A stretch of 64,000 bases of DNA from Candidatus Rubneribacter avistercoris (GCA_019115845.1 DXCU01000091.1:1-64000); one strand, 5' to 3'; shown: positions 42,371 through 50,939, numbered from the stretch's first letter. Translations and numbers: made by a program. Notes: generated by a model not told the origin, from the sequence alone.

Positions 42371-42893
42371 GCTTCCTCCTCCTTCAGTAGGCTTTTCCGG
42401 CCGCGTGGGCCGTTTGCGCCTGCCATGGTAGGGAGGGCGGGTGCGGGAGGGATCGCCCATATGGACGATTTCGCATCGACGATACGGGTGATGCACGGAT
42501 GATCAGGTGGTTTGTGGCTTTGGTAAGCTTGTCTGCGGACCGAGGAGCGACGTTGAGGGCCTGCCGAAGGGCTTCAAGGAGCCCCGAAGGGTCGGGTTGA
42601 AGGACTTGAAGGGTTTTGCCTGGAAACGAAAGGTTGTTGGTCGTCTGGAGGGCGCGAACGGGGGACTGCTACGCGTGGATACCGCGCTGTAGGGGGAGGG
42701 GCGCTCGTTGTCTGCCGCCGCCCGCAGCTCGCCGTCGCCTGCGGCCTCGCCGGGACGCGGCGTTGCGACGCGGCGGCGCGTGTGCGAGAATGGGCCGCAT
42801 GCGAATCAAACCGAACATCCAGGCCGGACGGCGGCCCGAAGCCCGGCTCGCCCGCCGTATCCGTCCGCAGGCCGTAGGAGCCCTGATCCGTCC
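42371..42893. other. Intergenic region between the Tat flavoprotein and the DUF512 gene
   Basis: 523 bases without a credible gene. The 61-codon ORF at 42507 has no ribosome-binding site or recognisable protein. The region holds an 18-bp near-palindrome at 42452 and an AAGG-rich stretch (42570-42640) with repeated TTGAAGG/CTTCAAGG words. The composition differs somewhat from its neighbours. Confidence 0.5.
42452..42469. promoter_or_regulatory. Near-palindromic operator candidate upstream of the Tat flavoprotein
   Basis: ATCGCCCATATGGACGAT is an 18-bp inverted repeat with a single mismatched pair, about 82 nt upstream of the flavoprotein ATG. The size and position suit a dimeric HTH regulator such as a LuxR-type protein. 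The binding partner is inference. Confidence 0.5.
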
Positions 42894-44324
42894 ATGAGCG
42901 CTTATCCTTCCGGAGACATCGACCGCGAGGCGCGCGGACGGCGGTGCGCGGGCGCCTCTCCCCGCGCGCTCGTGCGCGCGGTTGCGCCGGAAAGCCCCGC
43001 CGACGATGCGGGGTTCGAACCGGGCTGCTATGTGACCAGCGTGGACGGCCGCCCCGTGCGCGACCTCATCGACTGGCGCTGGCTTGCTTCCGACGACGTG
43101 GTGGAGCTTGGCTACATCGACCTCGACGGCGAGGAGGGCGTAGTCGAGCTTGTGCGCGAGGAGGGCGAGGACTGGGGCTTCGAGTTCGAAGGCGTGGTGT
43201 TCGACGGTGTGCGCCAGTGCCGCAACGCCTGCACGTTCTGCTTCATGCGCCAGCTGCCCGACGGCATGCGCCCCGCGTTGACGCTGCGTGACGACGATTT
43301 CCGGCTGAGCTTCCTCTCGGGGACGTTCGTCACGCTCACCAACCTCTCGGCCGCCGAGGAAAAGCGCATCCTCGAGCAGCGCATATCCCCGCTGCGCGTG
43401 TCGCTGCACGCCTCGGACGCCAAGGTGCGACAACGCATCATCGGCCGGCACGCCCAGCATGGCCTGGATGCGCTCGACCGCCTGCTGGCGGCCGGCATCC
43501 AGTTCCACGCGCAGATCGTGCTCATGCCCGGCGAGAACGACGGCGAGGTCTTGTCCCGAACCTTGTCGTGGGCTTGGGAGCGGCCGGGCATCTTGGATGT
43601 GTGCATCGTCCCTTTGGGCTTCACGAAGCATCAAACCGCCTTCGAGCGCAGCTTCAACGACCCGCGCGCCGCCCGAGCGGTTCTGGAGCGCATCGAGCCG
43701 TTCCAGCGGCGCGCGCTCGCATGCCGCGGGAGCGCGTGGGCGTTCGCGGCCGACGAGTTCTACCGCAACGCCTACGGCGCGGACCTCTTGGACAACCTGC
43801 CTTCGGCCGAGCACTACGGCGACTTCGCCATGTTCGAGGACGGCGTGGGCATCATCCGCGCGTTCGTGGACGACTGGGAGCGGGCCGAGCGTGCGGGGCT
43901 GATGCGCCGCGCCGCGCACGCGCTTGGGCGCGCGAACCTGCGCGTGCGTTACGTCGCGGGGTTCGCCACGCGCGAGTTCCTGGCTCCGCTCGTTGCGCGA
44001 AGCGGCATGGCGGACCGTTTCGCCCCTCTGTTCGTGCGAAACGACTTCTTCGGCGGCAACGTGGATGTGACCGGGCTTCTGTGCGGCTGCGACGTGGCGG
44101 ATGCCGTGCGCGCCTGCGCGGGCGAGGCGGACCTGTTCGCCATCCCGCGCGTGATGCTCAACGATGACGGCATCACGTTGGACGATATGCGTTTGAAGGA
44201 TATGGAAAAGAGGACGGGCGCGCGCCTCGTCGTGGTATCCTGTAACGCGTCTGATTATCTCGCGGAGATCATCGACCTGGCCGAGCGCTGCGCGCCGGCC
44301 TCTGACCAGCACGCCAACCTGTGA
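42894..44324 (+). CDS. DUF512 radical SAM protein (PDZ-like N-terminus)
   Basis: The 476-aa protein has an N-terminal PDZ-like domain (PESPADDAGFEPGCYVTSVDGRPVRD), a radical SAM cluster motif CRNACTFCF (CxxxCxxC, about 109-116) and a C-terminal DUF512 region (LRVRYVAGFATREFLAPLV, FFGGNVDVTGLLCG). The family is widespread in anaerobic Gram-positives and typically sits next to der, as here. The reaction is unknown. I moved the start to ATG 42894, where family similarity begins. Confidence 0.9.
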   Translation: MSAYPSGDIDREARGRRCAGASPRALVRAVAPESPADDAGFEPGCYVTSVDGRPVRDLIDWRWLASDDVVELGYIDLDGEEGVVELVREEGEDWGFEFEGVVFDGVRQCRNACTFCFMRQLPDGMRPALTLRDDDFRLSFLSGTFVTLTNLSAAEEKRILEQRISPLRVSLHASDAKVRQRIIGRHAQHGLDALDRLLAAGIQFHAQIVLMPGENDGEVLSRTLSWAWERPGILDVCIVPLGFTKHQTAFERSFNDPRAARAVLERIEPFQRRALACRGSAWAFAADEFYRNAYGADLLDNLPSAEHYGDFAMFEDGVGIIRAFVDDWERAERAGLMRRAAHALGRANLRVRYVAGFATREFLAPLVARSGMADRFAPLFVRNDFFGGNVDVTGLLCGCDVADAVRACAGEADLFAIPRVMLNDDGITLDDMRLKDMEKRTGARLVVVSCNASDYLAEIIDLAERCAPASDQHANL

Positions 44325-44333
44325 GGAAGCACC

Positions 44334-45647
44334 ATGCCAATGCCCATAGTGGCGGTGGTGGGACGGCCCAACGTGGGCAAGTCCACCTTCGTCAACCGCA
44401 TAGCCCAGGCCGACGAGGCCATCGTCCATGAGATGCGCGGCGTCACGCGCGACCGCTCCTATCACGAGGCCGACTGGAACGGCGTCGAGTTCAAGCTGAT
44501 CGACACCGGCGGCATCGAGATGGGCGACGACGACGCGTTCCAAGGCTCCATCCGCGCCCAGGCGTTCGCGGGCGCGAACGAGGCGGACGTCATCGTCTTT
44601 CTCGTGGACGGCAAGACCGGCATCAACGCCGACGACGAGGAGGTGGCCCGCATCCTGCGCAAGGCCTCCAAGCCGGTGTTCTTGGCGGTGAACAAGATGG
44701 ACAGCCCGGGCCGCACCGACGAGCTGTGGGAGTTCTATCAGCTGGGAATCGGGGATCCCTGGCCGGTGTCGGCCCTGCACGGGCATGGCACGGGGGATCT
44801 GCTGGACGCCGTGGTGGAGGAGCTGCGCGCGGTGGAGGTGCCCGGGGGCGAGGAGGATCCGGGCATCAACGTGGCCATCATCGGCCGCCCGAACGCGGGG
44901 AAAAGCTCGCTTACGAACCGCATGACCGACAACGAGCGCTCCATCGTCTCGGACGTGGCCGGCACCACGCGCGATGCCATCGACACGCTGGTCGAGCACG
45001 ACGGCAGGCGCTACACCATCGTGGACACGGCCGGTCTTCGCCGCAAGAGCCAGATCGACGAGGACGTGGAGTACTACGGCTTCGTGCGCGCCATGCGCGC
45101 CATCGACCGCGCCGACGTGGCGCTTCTGGTCATAGATTCCACGCTGGGGCTCACCGACCAGGACCAGCGCGTGGCCGGCTTCGCCGCCGAGCGCGGGTGC
45201 GCCATGGTCATCGTCTTGAACAAGTGGGACCTCGTGGAGGGACCCGAGGCCAAGGCCGAGATACGCGAGCGCATAGCGGACCGGATGACCTTCGTGGGCT
45301 ACGCGCCCGTCATCGCCATCTCCGCGCTCACGGGCAAGAGGGTCGACCGCATCTGGGCCGCCGTCGATGCCGCCTACGCGAACTACTGCCAAACTATCCC
45401 CACGAGCAAGCTCAACGCGTGGCTTTCGAGCATCCGCGAGACGGGTCACACCGTTTCGAGCGGCAAGGCCGTCCTGCGCATGAAGTACGTGACGCAGACC
45501 TCCTCCTGCCCGCCGCGCTTCACCTTCTTCGTGAACCGGCCCGATCTTGTGACCGACAACTACGAGCGGTTCCTCGAGAACCGCCTGCGCGAAAGCTTCG
45601 ACCTTTCGGGCACGCCCATCCAGATGAAGTTCAAGAAGAAGGACTAA
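44334..45647 (+). CDS. der: Ribosome biogenesis GTPase Der (EngA)
   Basis: The 437-aa protein has two tandem GTPase domains with P-loops GRPNVGKS and GRPNAGKS, G3 DTGG and DTAG, G4 NKMD and NKWD, and a C-terminal KH-like domain (PPRFTFFVNRPDLVTDNYERFLEN). It acts in 50S subunit assembly. It starts 9 nt after the DUF512 stop codon. Confidence 0.97.
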   Translation: MPMPIVAVVGRPNVGKSTFVNRIAQADEAIVHEMRGVTRDRSYHEADWNGVEFKLIDTGGIEMGDDDAFQGSIRAQAFAGANEADVIVFLVDGKTGINADDEEVARILRKASKPVFLAVNKMDSPGRTDELWEFYQLGIGDPWPVSALHGHGTGDLLDAVVEELRAVEVPGGEEDPGINVAIIGRPNAGKSSLTNRMTDNERSIVSDVAGTTRDAIDTLVEHDGRRYTIVDTAGLRRKSQIDEDVEYYGFVRAMRAIDRADVALLVIDSTLGLTDQDQRVAGFAAERGCAMVIVLNKWDLVEGPEAKAEIRERIADRMTFVGYAPVIAISALTGKRVDRIWAAVDAAYANYCQTIPTSKLNAWLSSIRETGHTVSSGKAVLRMKYVTQTSSCPPRFTFFVNRPDLVTDNYERFLENRLRESFDLSGTPIQMKFKKKD

Positions 45648-45651
45648 CGCC

Positions 45652-46398
45652 ATGACCTCTCTCTCTTCCAAAACCCCGCGCACCACTGCGGCCGCAGCGG
45701 TTCTGTGGCTGCTCGTCGTCCTCGCGTTGTTCGGCGTCGCCGGAAGCTTTCCGATCTGCGCTGTGCCCGCCGTGTTCCTTGGCAGCGCGCTTTTGGGGTC
45801 GATTCCCTGGGGCGTGATCATCTCGAAGGCGTTCTACCACACCGACCTGCGCGACCACGGCAGCGGCAACATCGGCACCACCAACGCCCTGCGCACCATG
45901 GGCAAGGCGGGCGGCGCGGCGGTGTTCGCGCTCGATTTCGGCAAGGGGCTGGCCTCCGGCGGGCTGGCGCTTGCGGGGTTGGCGCTGTTCGATCCGGGCG
46001 CCTCCTCCCCGGCGTCCCACGACCTTTTGGTGGCGCTTGCGTTCCTCGGCTGCATCTGGGGGCACATCTTCAGCCCGTGGCTCGGCTTCAAGGGCGGCAA
46101 GGGCATCGCGGTGGCGGTGGGCTGCCTGTTCGTGACGTTCGGCGCGGGCGGGGCGCTTTTCGAGCTGGCGCTGTTCGCGGTCGTTGTCGCGGCCACGCGC
46201 TACGTGTCGCTGGGATCGTTGGCCGCGGCGGTGGCCTGCCCGTTCTACGCGTTGTACCGTTTTCCCGACAGCCCGCCCGCCGTGTTTTTGTGCGTGCTTG
46301 CCGCTGCTACGGTGATCTGGGCGCATCGGGAGAACATCGCCCGGCTGCGCGCGGGCACCGAAAACCGCATAGGCGGGAGGAAAGGGGAGGGCCGATGA
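45652..46398 (+). CDS. plsY: Acyl-phosphate:glycerol-3-phosphate acyltransferase
   Basis: The 248-aa membrane protein has PlsY motifs GSIPWGVIISKAF, GSGNIGTTNALRTMGKAGG and the glycine-rich FKGGKGIAVAVGCLF. It makes lysophosphatidate from acyl-phosphate produced by PlsX, whose gene is at the window end. It has about 35 extra N-terminal residues compared with typical PlsY. gpsA overlaps it (ATGA), so substrate supply and acylation are co-produced. Confidence 0.95.
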   Translation: MTSLSSKTPRTTAAAAVLWLLVVLALFGVAGSFPICAVPAVFLGSALLGSIPWGVIISKAFYHTDLRDHGSGNIGTTNALRTMGKAGGAAVFALDFGKGLASGGLALAGLALFDPGASSPASHDLLVALAFLGCIWGHIFSPWLGFKGGKGIAVAVGCLFVTFGAGGALFELALFAVVVAATRYVSLGSLAAAVACPFYALYRFPDSPPAVFLCVLAAATVIWAHRENIARLRAGTENRIGGRKGEGR

Positions 46399-47396
46399 AG
46401 GTCGCCGTCATAGGCGCGGGGTCGTGGGGGACGGCCCTTTCGCAGGTTTTGGCGGGAAACGGGCACAACGTGGGGCTGTGGGCGCGCAAGCCCGAGGTCG
46501 TGCGCGGCATCAACGCCGAGCATCGCAACCCGCGCTACCTGACCGATTCGGTCCTTTCGGACAGCGTCGTGGCCACGGTGTCCTACAAAGACGCGCTTCT
46601 GCGCGCCCGGGCGGCCGTGGTGGTCACGCCGTCGAATCTCATGCGCGGCGTGGCGCGCGCCCTGTCCGACGTGGTGGACGGCGACTTCCCCGTCATCATC
46701 TGCTCGAAGGGAGTGGAGGAGGGCAGCGGGCTGCTTCCGGTGGAGGTGTTCGAGGCCGAAATGGGCAATGCGGCGCGCCTGGCGGTGCTGTCGGGTCCGA
46801 ACCATGCGGAGGAGGTTGTCGAGGGCGTCCCCACAGGAACCGTCATCGCCAGCTCCGACGAGGGCACGGCGTCGTTTTTCCAGGAGCTTTTCGCCTCGGA
46901 GGGCTTTCGCACCTACGTGAGCGACGACGTGGTGGGCGTGGAGCTGTGCGCCGCGTTCAAGAACGTCATCGCCATAGCCGTGGGCGTCTCCTACGGGCTG
47001 GGCTACGGCGACAACACGGCGGCCATGCTCATGACGCGCGGCCTGGCCGAGATGAGCCGGCTGGTCGTGCGCTGCGGCGGGCGCGCCATCACGTGCATGG
47101 GCTTGGCGGGCACGGGCGACCTCATCGCCACCTGCACCTCCGAGCATTCCCGCAACCGGCGCTTCGGCAAGATGCTTGCGGAAGGCGGCACGCTTAAGGA
47201 GTTCTCGGAGCGGACCCACATGGTGGCCGAGGGCGCGCTGGCGTGCCGCACCATCGCCACCTTGGCGGACGCCTACCGCGTCGAGCTGCCCATCACCGAC
47301 GTGGTGCGCAGCGTGGTGTGGGAAGGCGCCGATCCCCGGGCCGTGGCGCAAACCCTGACGAGCAGGCCCCTCACCACCGAGTTCTACGGCTTGTGA
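46395..47396 (+). CDS. gpsA: Glycerol-3-phosphate dehydrogenase [NAD(P)+]
   Basis: The 333-aa protein has an N-terminal GAGSWGTALSQVLAGNGH Rossmann motif, SGPNHAEEVVEG and the catalytic-domain GLAGTGDLIATCTSEHSRNRRFG. It makes sn-glycerol-3-phosphate from DHAP for PlsY. The start overlaps the plsY stop, which trims the merged ORF shown in the track. Confidence 0.96.
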   Translation: MKVAVIGAGSWGTALSQVLAGNGHNVGLWARKPEVVRGINAEHRNPRYLTDSVLSDSVVATVSYKDALLRARAAVVVTPSNLMRGVARALSDVVDGDFPVIICSKGVEEGSGLLPVEVFEAEMGNAARLAVLSGPNHAEEVVEGVPTGTVIASSDEGTASFFQELFASEGFRTYVSDDVVGVELCAAFKNVIAIAVGVSYGLGYGDNTAAMLMTRGLAEMSRLVVRCGGRAITCMGLAGTGDLIATCTSEHSRNRRFGKMLAEGGTLKEFSERTHMVAEGALACRTIATLADAYRVELPITDVVRSVVWEGADPRAVAQTLTSRPLTTEFYGL

Positions 47397-47698
47397 GCGA
47401 GCCCGCGCAGCGAACGGGCGGGCAACGAAGCGGTGACCGCAAGGCCACCGTGCCCGGTTCCCGCGCTCGGGCGGCGGCGCTTGGCTTAAAGTGAACGGCG
47501 TCGGCGGACGGGTTTTGCGGCCGCCGACGTCAACTGGCCGCCGCGCCGAAAGGAGCCGCCCGAACCGCGAAGCGAACCGTTTGCAGCCCATTCGAGGCCC
47601 GTCGTCTCGTCTCTCGTGCACAACCCCTCTCTCTCAACCCCCCTCGACGGGCCGTCATGCATGCGCACTCTCCCCTTCTCCTCGGTGCGCACTGCCTT

Positions 47699-47737
47699 CA
47701 AGCCCCTCTCCGACTCCCCCAATCGGAGAGGGGCTTG
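47699..47737. terminator. Strong 15-bp hairpin upstream of the lipoprotein gene
   Basis: CAAGCCCCTCTCCGA and TCGGAGAGGGGCTTG are perfectly complementary around a 9-nt loop. It has no T-tract on either strand, so it may be an RNA processing or barrier element rather than a classical terminator. Confidence 0.55.
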
Positions 47738-47782
47738 CCTTGCCCGCGCCAAGGTCCGCGCGCCCTTGCCGAAACCCTTCGG

Positions 47783-47788
47783 TATAAT
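47783..47788 (+). promoter_or_regulatory. -10 element of the lipoprotein gene
   Basis: GGTATAATGAG, about 35 nt before GTG 47823. Confidence 0.6.
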
Positions 47789-47822
47789 GAGCGCACTGCC
47801 AGCGACGACGAAGGAGGACTTC

Positions 47823-48287
47823 GTGACCGTTCGAACCATCCGGCTCCTCGGAAGAGGGGCGCTTGCGCTCGCGCTTGCGGCGCTTGCGGTCGCCTGCGTG
47901 GCGACCCTTGGCTGCTCCCGTGCCGACAAGCAGGTTGAGCAGGGGCTTCCCGCCTGGACGGACGAGGAGGGCATCCTCGCTTGGGCCCACGTTGCGGCCG
48001 ACGAGTTCAACGAGCGCGACTATCAGGCCGTGGCGGACCGGTTCTCCGATAAGGGCGTCACGGCCGACCAGATCAAGGAGGGGCTGGAGGAGACGCAGGA
48101 CGCCTACGGGGCGTTCACGGGGTACGGGGAGGCGTCCTTCCTGCAGGGGGAGAGCAAGGGCCGCTCGTACGCCACCGTCGTGCAGAAGGCCCATTACGAG
48201 AACGGAACGGGGGAGTTCCGCATCAGCTTCTTCGAAGACGGGACGCTGGCCGGCTTCTACTTCCTGGCCGACCGGCAGGAATCCTGA
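47823..48287 (+). CDS. Putative lipoprotein, DUF3887-like
   Basis: The 154-aa protein has a basic N-terminus (TVRTIRLLGRG), a hydrophobic signal helix and an imperfect lipobox (TLGC). The mature part resembles DUF3887 (a cystatin/NTF2-like small fold: FNERDYQAVADRFSDKGVT...QIKEGLEETQDAYGAFTGYG). GTG 47823 was chosen because AAGGAGG lies 5 nt upstream; the ORF-track start precedes the promoter. Function is unknown; membrane-anchored and extracytoplasmic. Confidence 0.75.
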   Translation: MTVRTIRLLGRGALALALAALAVACVATLGCSRADKQVEQGLPAWTDEEGILAWAHVAADEFNERDYQAVADRFSDKGVTADQIKEGLEETQDAYGAFTGYGEASFLQGESKGRSYATVVQKAHYENGTGEFRISFFEDGTLAGFYFLADRQES

Positions 48288-48362
48288 CGCCGAAGGCCTC
48301 GGGGCGCTTCGGGACCCTCGGCGTCTTGAGGCGTCCCGGGCTGGCGGACGCCGCCGCTTCCC

Positions 48363-50339
48363 TCAGCGTCCGCCGATCCCCTTGCCGTTCAGGTAAGGCT
48401 CGATGTCTGCGAGCCTTGCAAGCATGACGGCGCCGGTCCATCGGCTGGCGCGGGGCTGGACGAGCCCTGGCTTGTAGGCCAGCATGGTCAGGGTCATGTC
48501 GGCGGCGAAACAGGGCGACGCTACCCGCCCCGTCTGCGCGGACAGGCCGCTTGGGGTATCGACGGCCAAGGCGAAGGGCGCGTCTTTCGCCTTGGCGGGA
48601 GCGCCCTTCGCCGCCCGGGCATGGCGCGCCTTCTCGCGCTCGCGCTTGCGATGCCTGCCGCGTCCCTTGCCGCGCGATCCCTCGAAGCGCCGGCGGTTGG
48701 CCGCGCGTATCCAGCCGGCGTAGGGCTCGCGCACCTCGTTTCCGGAGAACCCCGTGCCCAGCAGCGCGTCCACCACGGCGCTCGCCTCGTCAAGGACGTC
48801 GGCCAGCACATCGGCGTCGGGCGCCACGAGCACGCGCAGGGGCAGGCGGCGCGCTGCGGCGTCGGCGAAGACGTCCAGCGCCGTTGCGCGCGCGGGCTCG
48901 GCTCGCAGGCGCTCGGCTATATCGGGCGTCACAAGCGTCACCGGGTAGCCGCGCTCGGCCAGGGCGCGCGCGGCCACCCATCCGTCGCCGCCGTTGTTGC
49001 CCGCGCCCGCCAGCACCGTCACGGGGGCAGGATCGGGCACCCAGTCGACCACCTTCTGCGCGACGGCGCGCCCGGCGCGCTCCATCAGATCCGCAAGGGG
49101 CGTTCCGTCCTCGGCTATCATCCGCTCAAGGCGCACGACGTCCTCCACGTCCAGGGCGCGCCGGCGTTCCCGCTCCATCCGGGCGCCCTCCTCCGTCATG
49201 ACGCGCGTATTGCTCATCAGCCCGTTCAGCATGACGAAGGGCGTGCGCGTCCGAGAGGAGCGCACGGCGCGCACGACGAGGCTTGTCGTCCATGCCGCCA
49301 TGAGGACCGCCCAGGCGCCTGTGAAAAACGCGCGGTTGGCTCCCACGAAGCGCGCGAGGGCCCCGGCTTCGCCCCCGTGCGACCCCGCCGAGAGCACGAG
49401 CGCGAGCGCCGCGGCCGGCAGCGTTGCGAACAGGAGCAGAAGCCCGTAGCGGGCCAGGTACTGGTACCAGCGGGCCGGGGAGGCGTCGGGGCGCACGGTG
49501 CGCAGGCGCAAAAGCCCCTGCGCCGGCGTCCGCCCGCGCGAGACGGCGGGGACCGCGACGAAGCACAGCAGGCATGCGGCCGTCCCCGCAGCCAGCGGAT
49601 CGAGGCTTCGGCCCAAAGCCCGGGCGGCAAGCACGGCCAGCGCCGCCGCACCGAGCGAAAGCGCGAGGTCAAGTCCGAACGAGAGCGCGCGCCGCACCGC
49701 CCCGGCGTGCAGCCCCGCCATTCGGGCCTCTTCCTCCACAAGCCTCACGTCGGGCAGCGCCCGCATGAGCGGGCCCGCAAGCCAAAATCCCGTCATGGCG
49801 CCCAGCGCGTTGGTCAGAAGGTCGTCCACGTCGAACAGCCGGTAGGGGTGCTCGTAGAGGCCCCACAGCCCGGTGAGTTGGGACAGCTCGAAGGACAGCG
49901 TGACCGCGCATCCGATGAGCAGCGTCTGCCACCAAGTGCGTCGAAAGTAGTAGCGCAGGTACATGCCCAAGGGAACCAGCAGCAGCACGTTGAAGAGAGC
50001 CTCGTAAACGTACGGATCGCGGACGGCGTCGAGCCAGGTCGAAGGATCGGAGAGCGAGGCGTCGGTCTCGGCCAGGAAGGCGCGCAGGAAGTGGAGGGGC
50101 TCAAGCTGGGGCACGGCGGCGTAGGGGACGAAGGCCGTGCGGTCGGCCGGCAGGGGCAGCAGCACCAGGAAGTACGCGCACATGAGGTAGAACACAAACG
50201 AGTAGACCGCCAGCGTCCGAAGCCAGGGAACCGAGCCGGCTTTGCGGTACTGGTACACCAGGTAGGGCAGCGTGATGAGCAGCGCGACGAGGGGGAAGAG
50301 CATGGCGGCGAGGGTGATGTTCGATGCGTAGACGCTCAC
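48363..50339 (-). CDS. VanZ-RDD-NAD(P)HX epimerase fusion protein
   Basis: The single 658-aa frame has a VanZ-like membrane domain (residues 1-165; VLLPLPADRTAF, FNVLLLVPLGMYLRYYF, FDVDDLLTNALGAMTGFWL), an RDD membrane domain (about 185-370; RALSFGLDLALSLG, RGRTPAQGLLRLRTV) and a YjeF-N/NnrE epimerase domain (about 390-658; LMERAGRAVA, VLAGAGNNGGDGWVAA, AVDTPSGLSAQTG). VanZ-RDD proteins are known; the epimerase repairs hydrated NAD(P)H and is normally soluble. A basic insert (RGKGRGRHRKREREKARHAR) interrupts the epimerase. The in-frame ATG 49178 is preceded by GGAGGAGG 8 nt upstream, so a separate soluble epimerase could also be made. The GTG start overlaps the previous gene's stop. Confidence 0.8.
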   Translation of the reverse strand: MSVYASNITLAAMLFPLVALLITLPYLVYQYRKAGSVPWLRTLAVYSFVFYLMCAYFLVLLPLPADRTAFVPYAAVPQLEPLHFLRAFLAETDASLSDPSTWLDAVRDPYVYEALFNVLLLVPLGMYLRYYFRRTWWQTLLIGCAVTLSFELSQLTGLWGLYEHPYRLFDVDDLLTNALGAMTGFWLAGPLMRALPDVRLVEEEARMAGLHAGAVRRALSFGLDLALSLGAAALAVLAARALGRSLDPLAAGTAACLLCFVAVPAVSRGRTPAQGLLRLRTVRPDASPARWYQYLARYGLLLLFATLPAAALALVLSAGSHGGEAGALARFVGANRAFFTGAWAVLMAAWTTSLVVRAVRSSRTRTPFVMLNGLMSNTRVMTEEGARMERERRRALDVEDVVRLERMIAEDGTPLADLMERAGRAVAQKVVDWVPDPAPVTVLAGAGNNGGDGWVAARALAERGYPVTLVTPDIAERLRAEPARATALDVFADAAARRLPLRVLVAPDADVLADVLDEASAVVDALLGTGFSGNEVREPYAGWIRAANRRRFEGSRGKGRGRHRKREREKARHARAAKGAPAKAKDAPFALAVDTPSGLSAQTGRVASPCFAADMTLTMLAYKPGLVQPRASRWTGAVMLARLADIEPYLNGKGIGGR

Positions 50340-50812
50340 GCGAGGCGACTCCGTTCCATGTCGAGGAGCGCGCTTTTGAGGCGCGCGGCGGCTCCCGACC
50401 CGGAAGGACGCCCGTCCGATCCGACCACGCGGTGGTCGGGCACCAAAACGGCGAGCGGGTTCTTCCTGACCGCCGCCCCCACCGCGCGGTAGGAGCCCGG
50501 GCACCCCATGAGCGAGGCCACCTCGGCGCTCGTGCGGGCGCTTCCGTAGGGAATGCGCGAAAGCTCGTCCCACACGGCGAGCTGGAACGCGCTTCCCTCG
50601 GCGTCGAGCGGCACGTCGAAGGCCGCCCGCTTGCCGGCGAAGTACTCCAGAAGCTCGGTGGCCGCGCGGTTGGCCAACGCGCTTGGACGGCGAAGGCCCG
50701 CAAGCTCCACGTCGCCGAGCACGACGTGGGTGATCCCCCGCGCGCTCGCGCGGATGGTGAGGGGGCCGTGCGGCGTGCGGTAGGGGAAGTACGTCCCGGT
50801 GCTCGAAGCCAT
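50336..50812 (-). CDS. O6-alkylguanine-DNA alkyltransferase-like protein lacking the catalytic cysteine
   Basis: The 158-aa protein follows the MGMT/Ogt C-terminal domain: FQLAVWDELSRIPYGSARTSAEVA, the arginine-finger region PGSYRAVGAA (Arg109), then NPLAVLVPDHRVVGSDG. The active site of true alkyltransferases is PCHR; here the codon is GAC (Asp126), giving PDHR. That makes it an alkyltransferase-like (ATL) candidate, which would bind but not repair O6-alkylguanine. The start at ATG 50812 follows a TATAAT whose transcript would exclude the upstream ATG. It is coupled (GTGA) to the fusion gene downstream. Confidence 0.85.
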   Translation of the reverse strand: MASSTGTYFPYRTPHGPLTIRASARGITHVVLGDVELAGLRRPSALANRAATELLEYFAGKRAAFDVPLDAEGSAFQLAVWDELSRIPYGSARTSAEVASLMGCPGSYRAVGAAVRKNPLAVLVPDHRVVGSDGRPSGSGAAARLKSALLDMERSRLA

Positions 50813-50840
50813 GGCGCCTTCTTCCAGTCGGTTTCCCACC

Positions 50841-50846
50841 ATTATA
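50841..50846 (-). promoter_or_regulatory. -10 element of the alkyltransferase-like operon
   Basis: The minus strand reads GCGCTATAATGG, matching the recurrent element, about 28 nt before the start at 50812. Confidence 0.6.
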
Positions 50847-50939
50847 GCGCGTCGCGCCCGCAGGCGGCGGGGAGGGTCCGGACACGGCGCCGTGTTGTTT
50901 TCCTCCGCCTCCGCCCGGCAGCCCCGCGCCGCGGACGCG

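Larger units (their letters stand above)
47397..47822 (+). other. Structured intergenic region after gpsA
   Basis: 426 bases without a supported gene. It contains several hairpin-capable segments (GCCCG..CGGGC just after gpsA; GGTGACC-GCAA-GGCCACC with a GNRA-type loop), the long 15-bp hairpin at 47699-47737, and the lipoprotein promoter. I could not match it to a riboswitch class I know. Confidence 0.5.

Noticed and set aside
42507-42692. 61-aa ORF in the 523-bp gap upstream of DUF512
   Set aside because: No ribosome-binding site and a sequence made of short repeated words; it does not resemble a protein.
42669-45821. 1050-aa ORF on the minus strand
   Set aside because: Shadow of the DUF512 and der genes, both of which have full family signatures on the plus strand.
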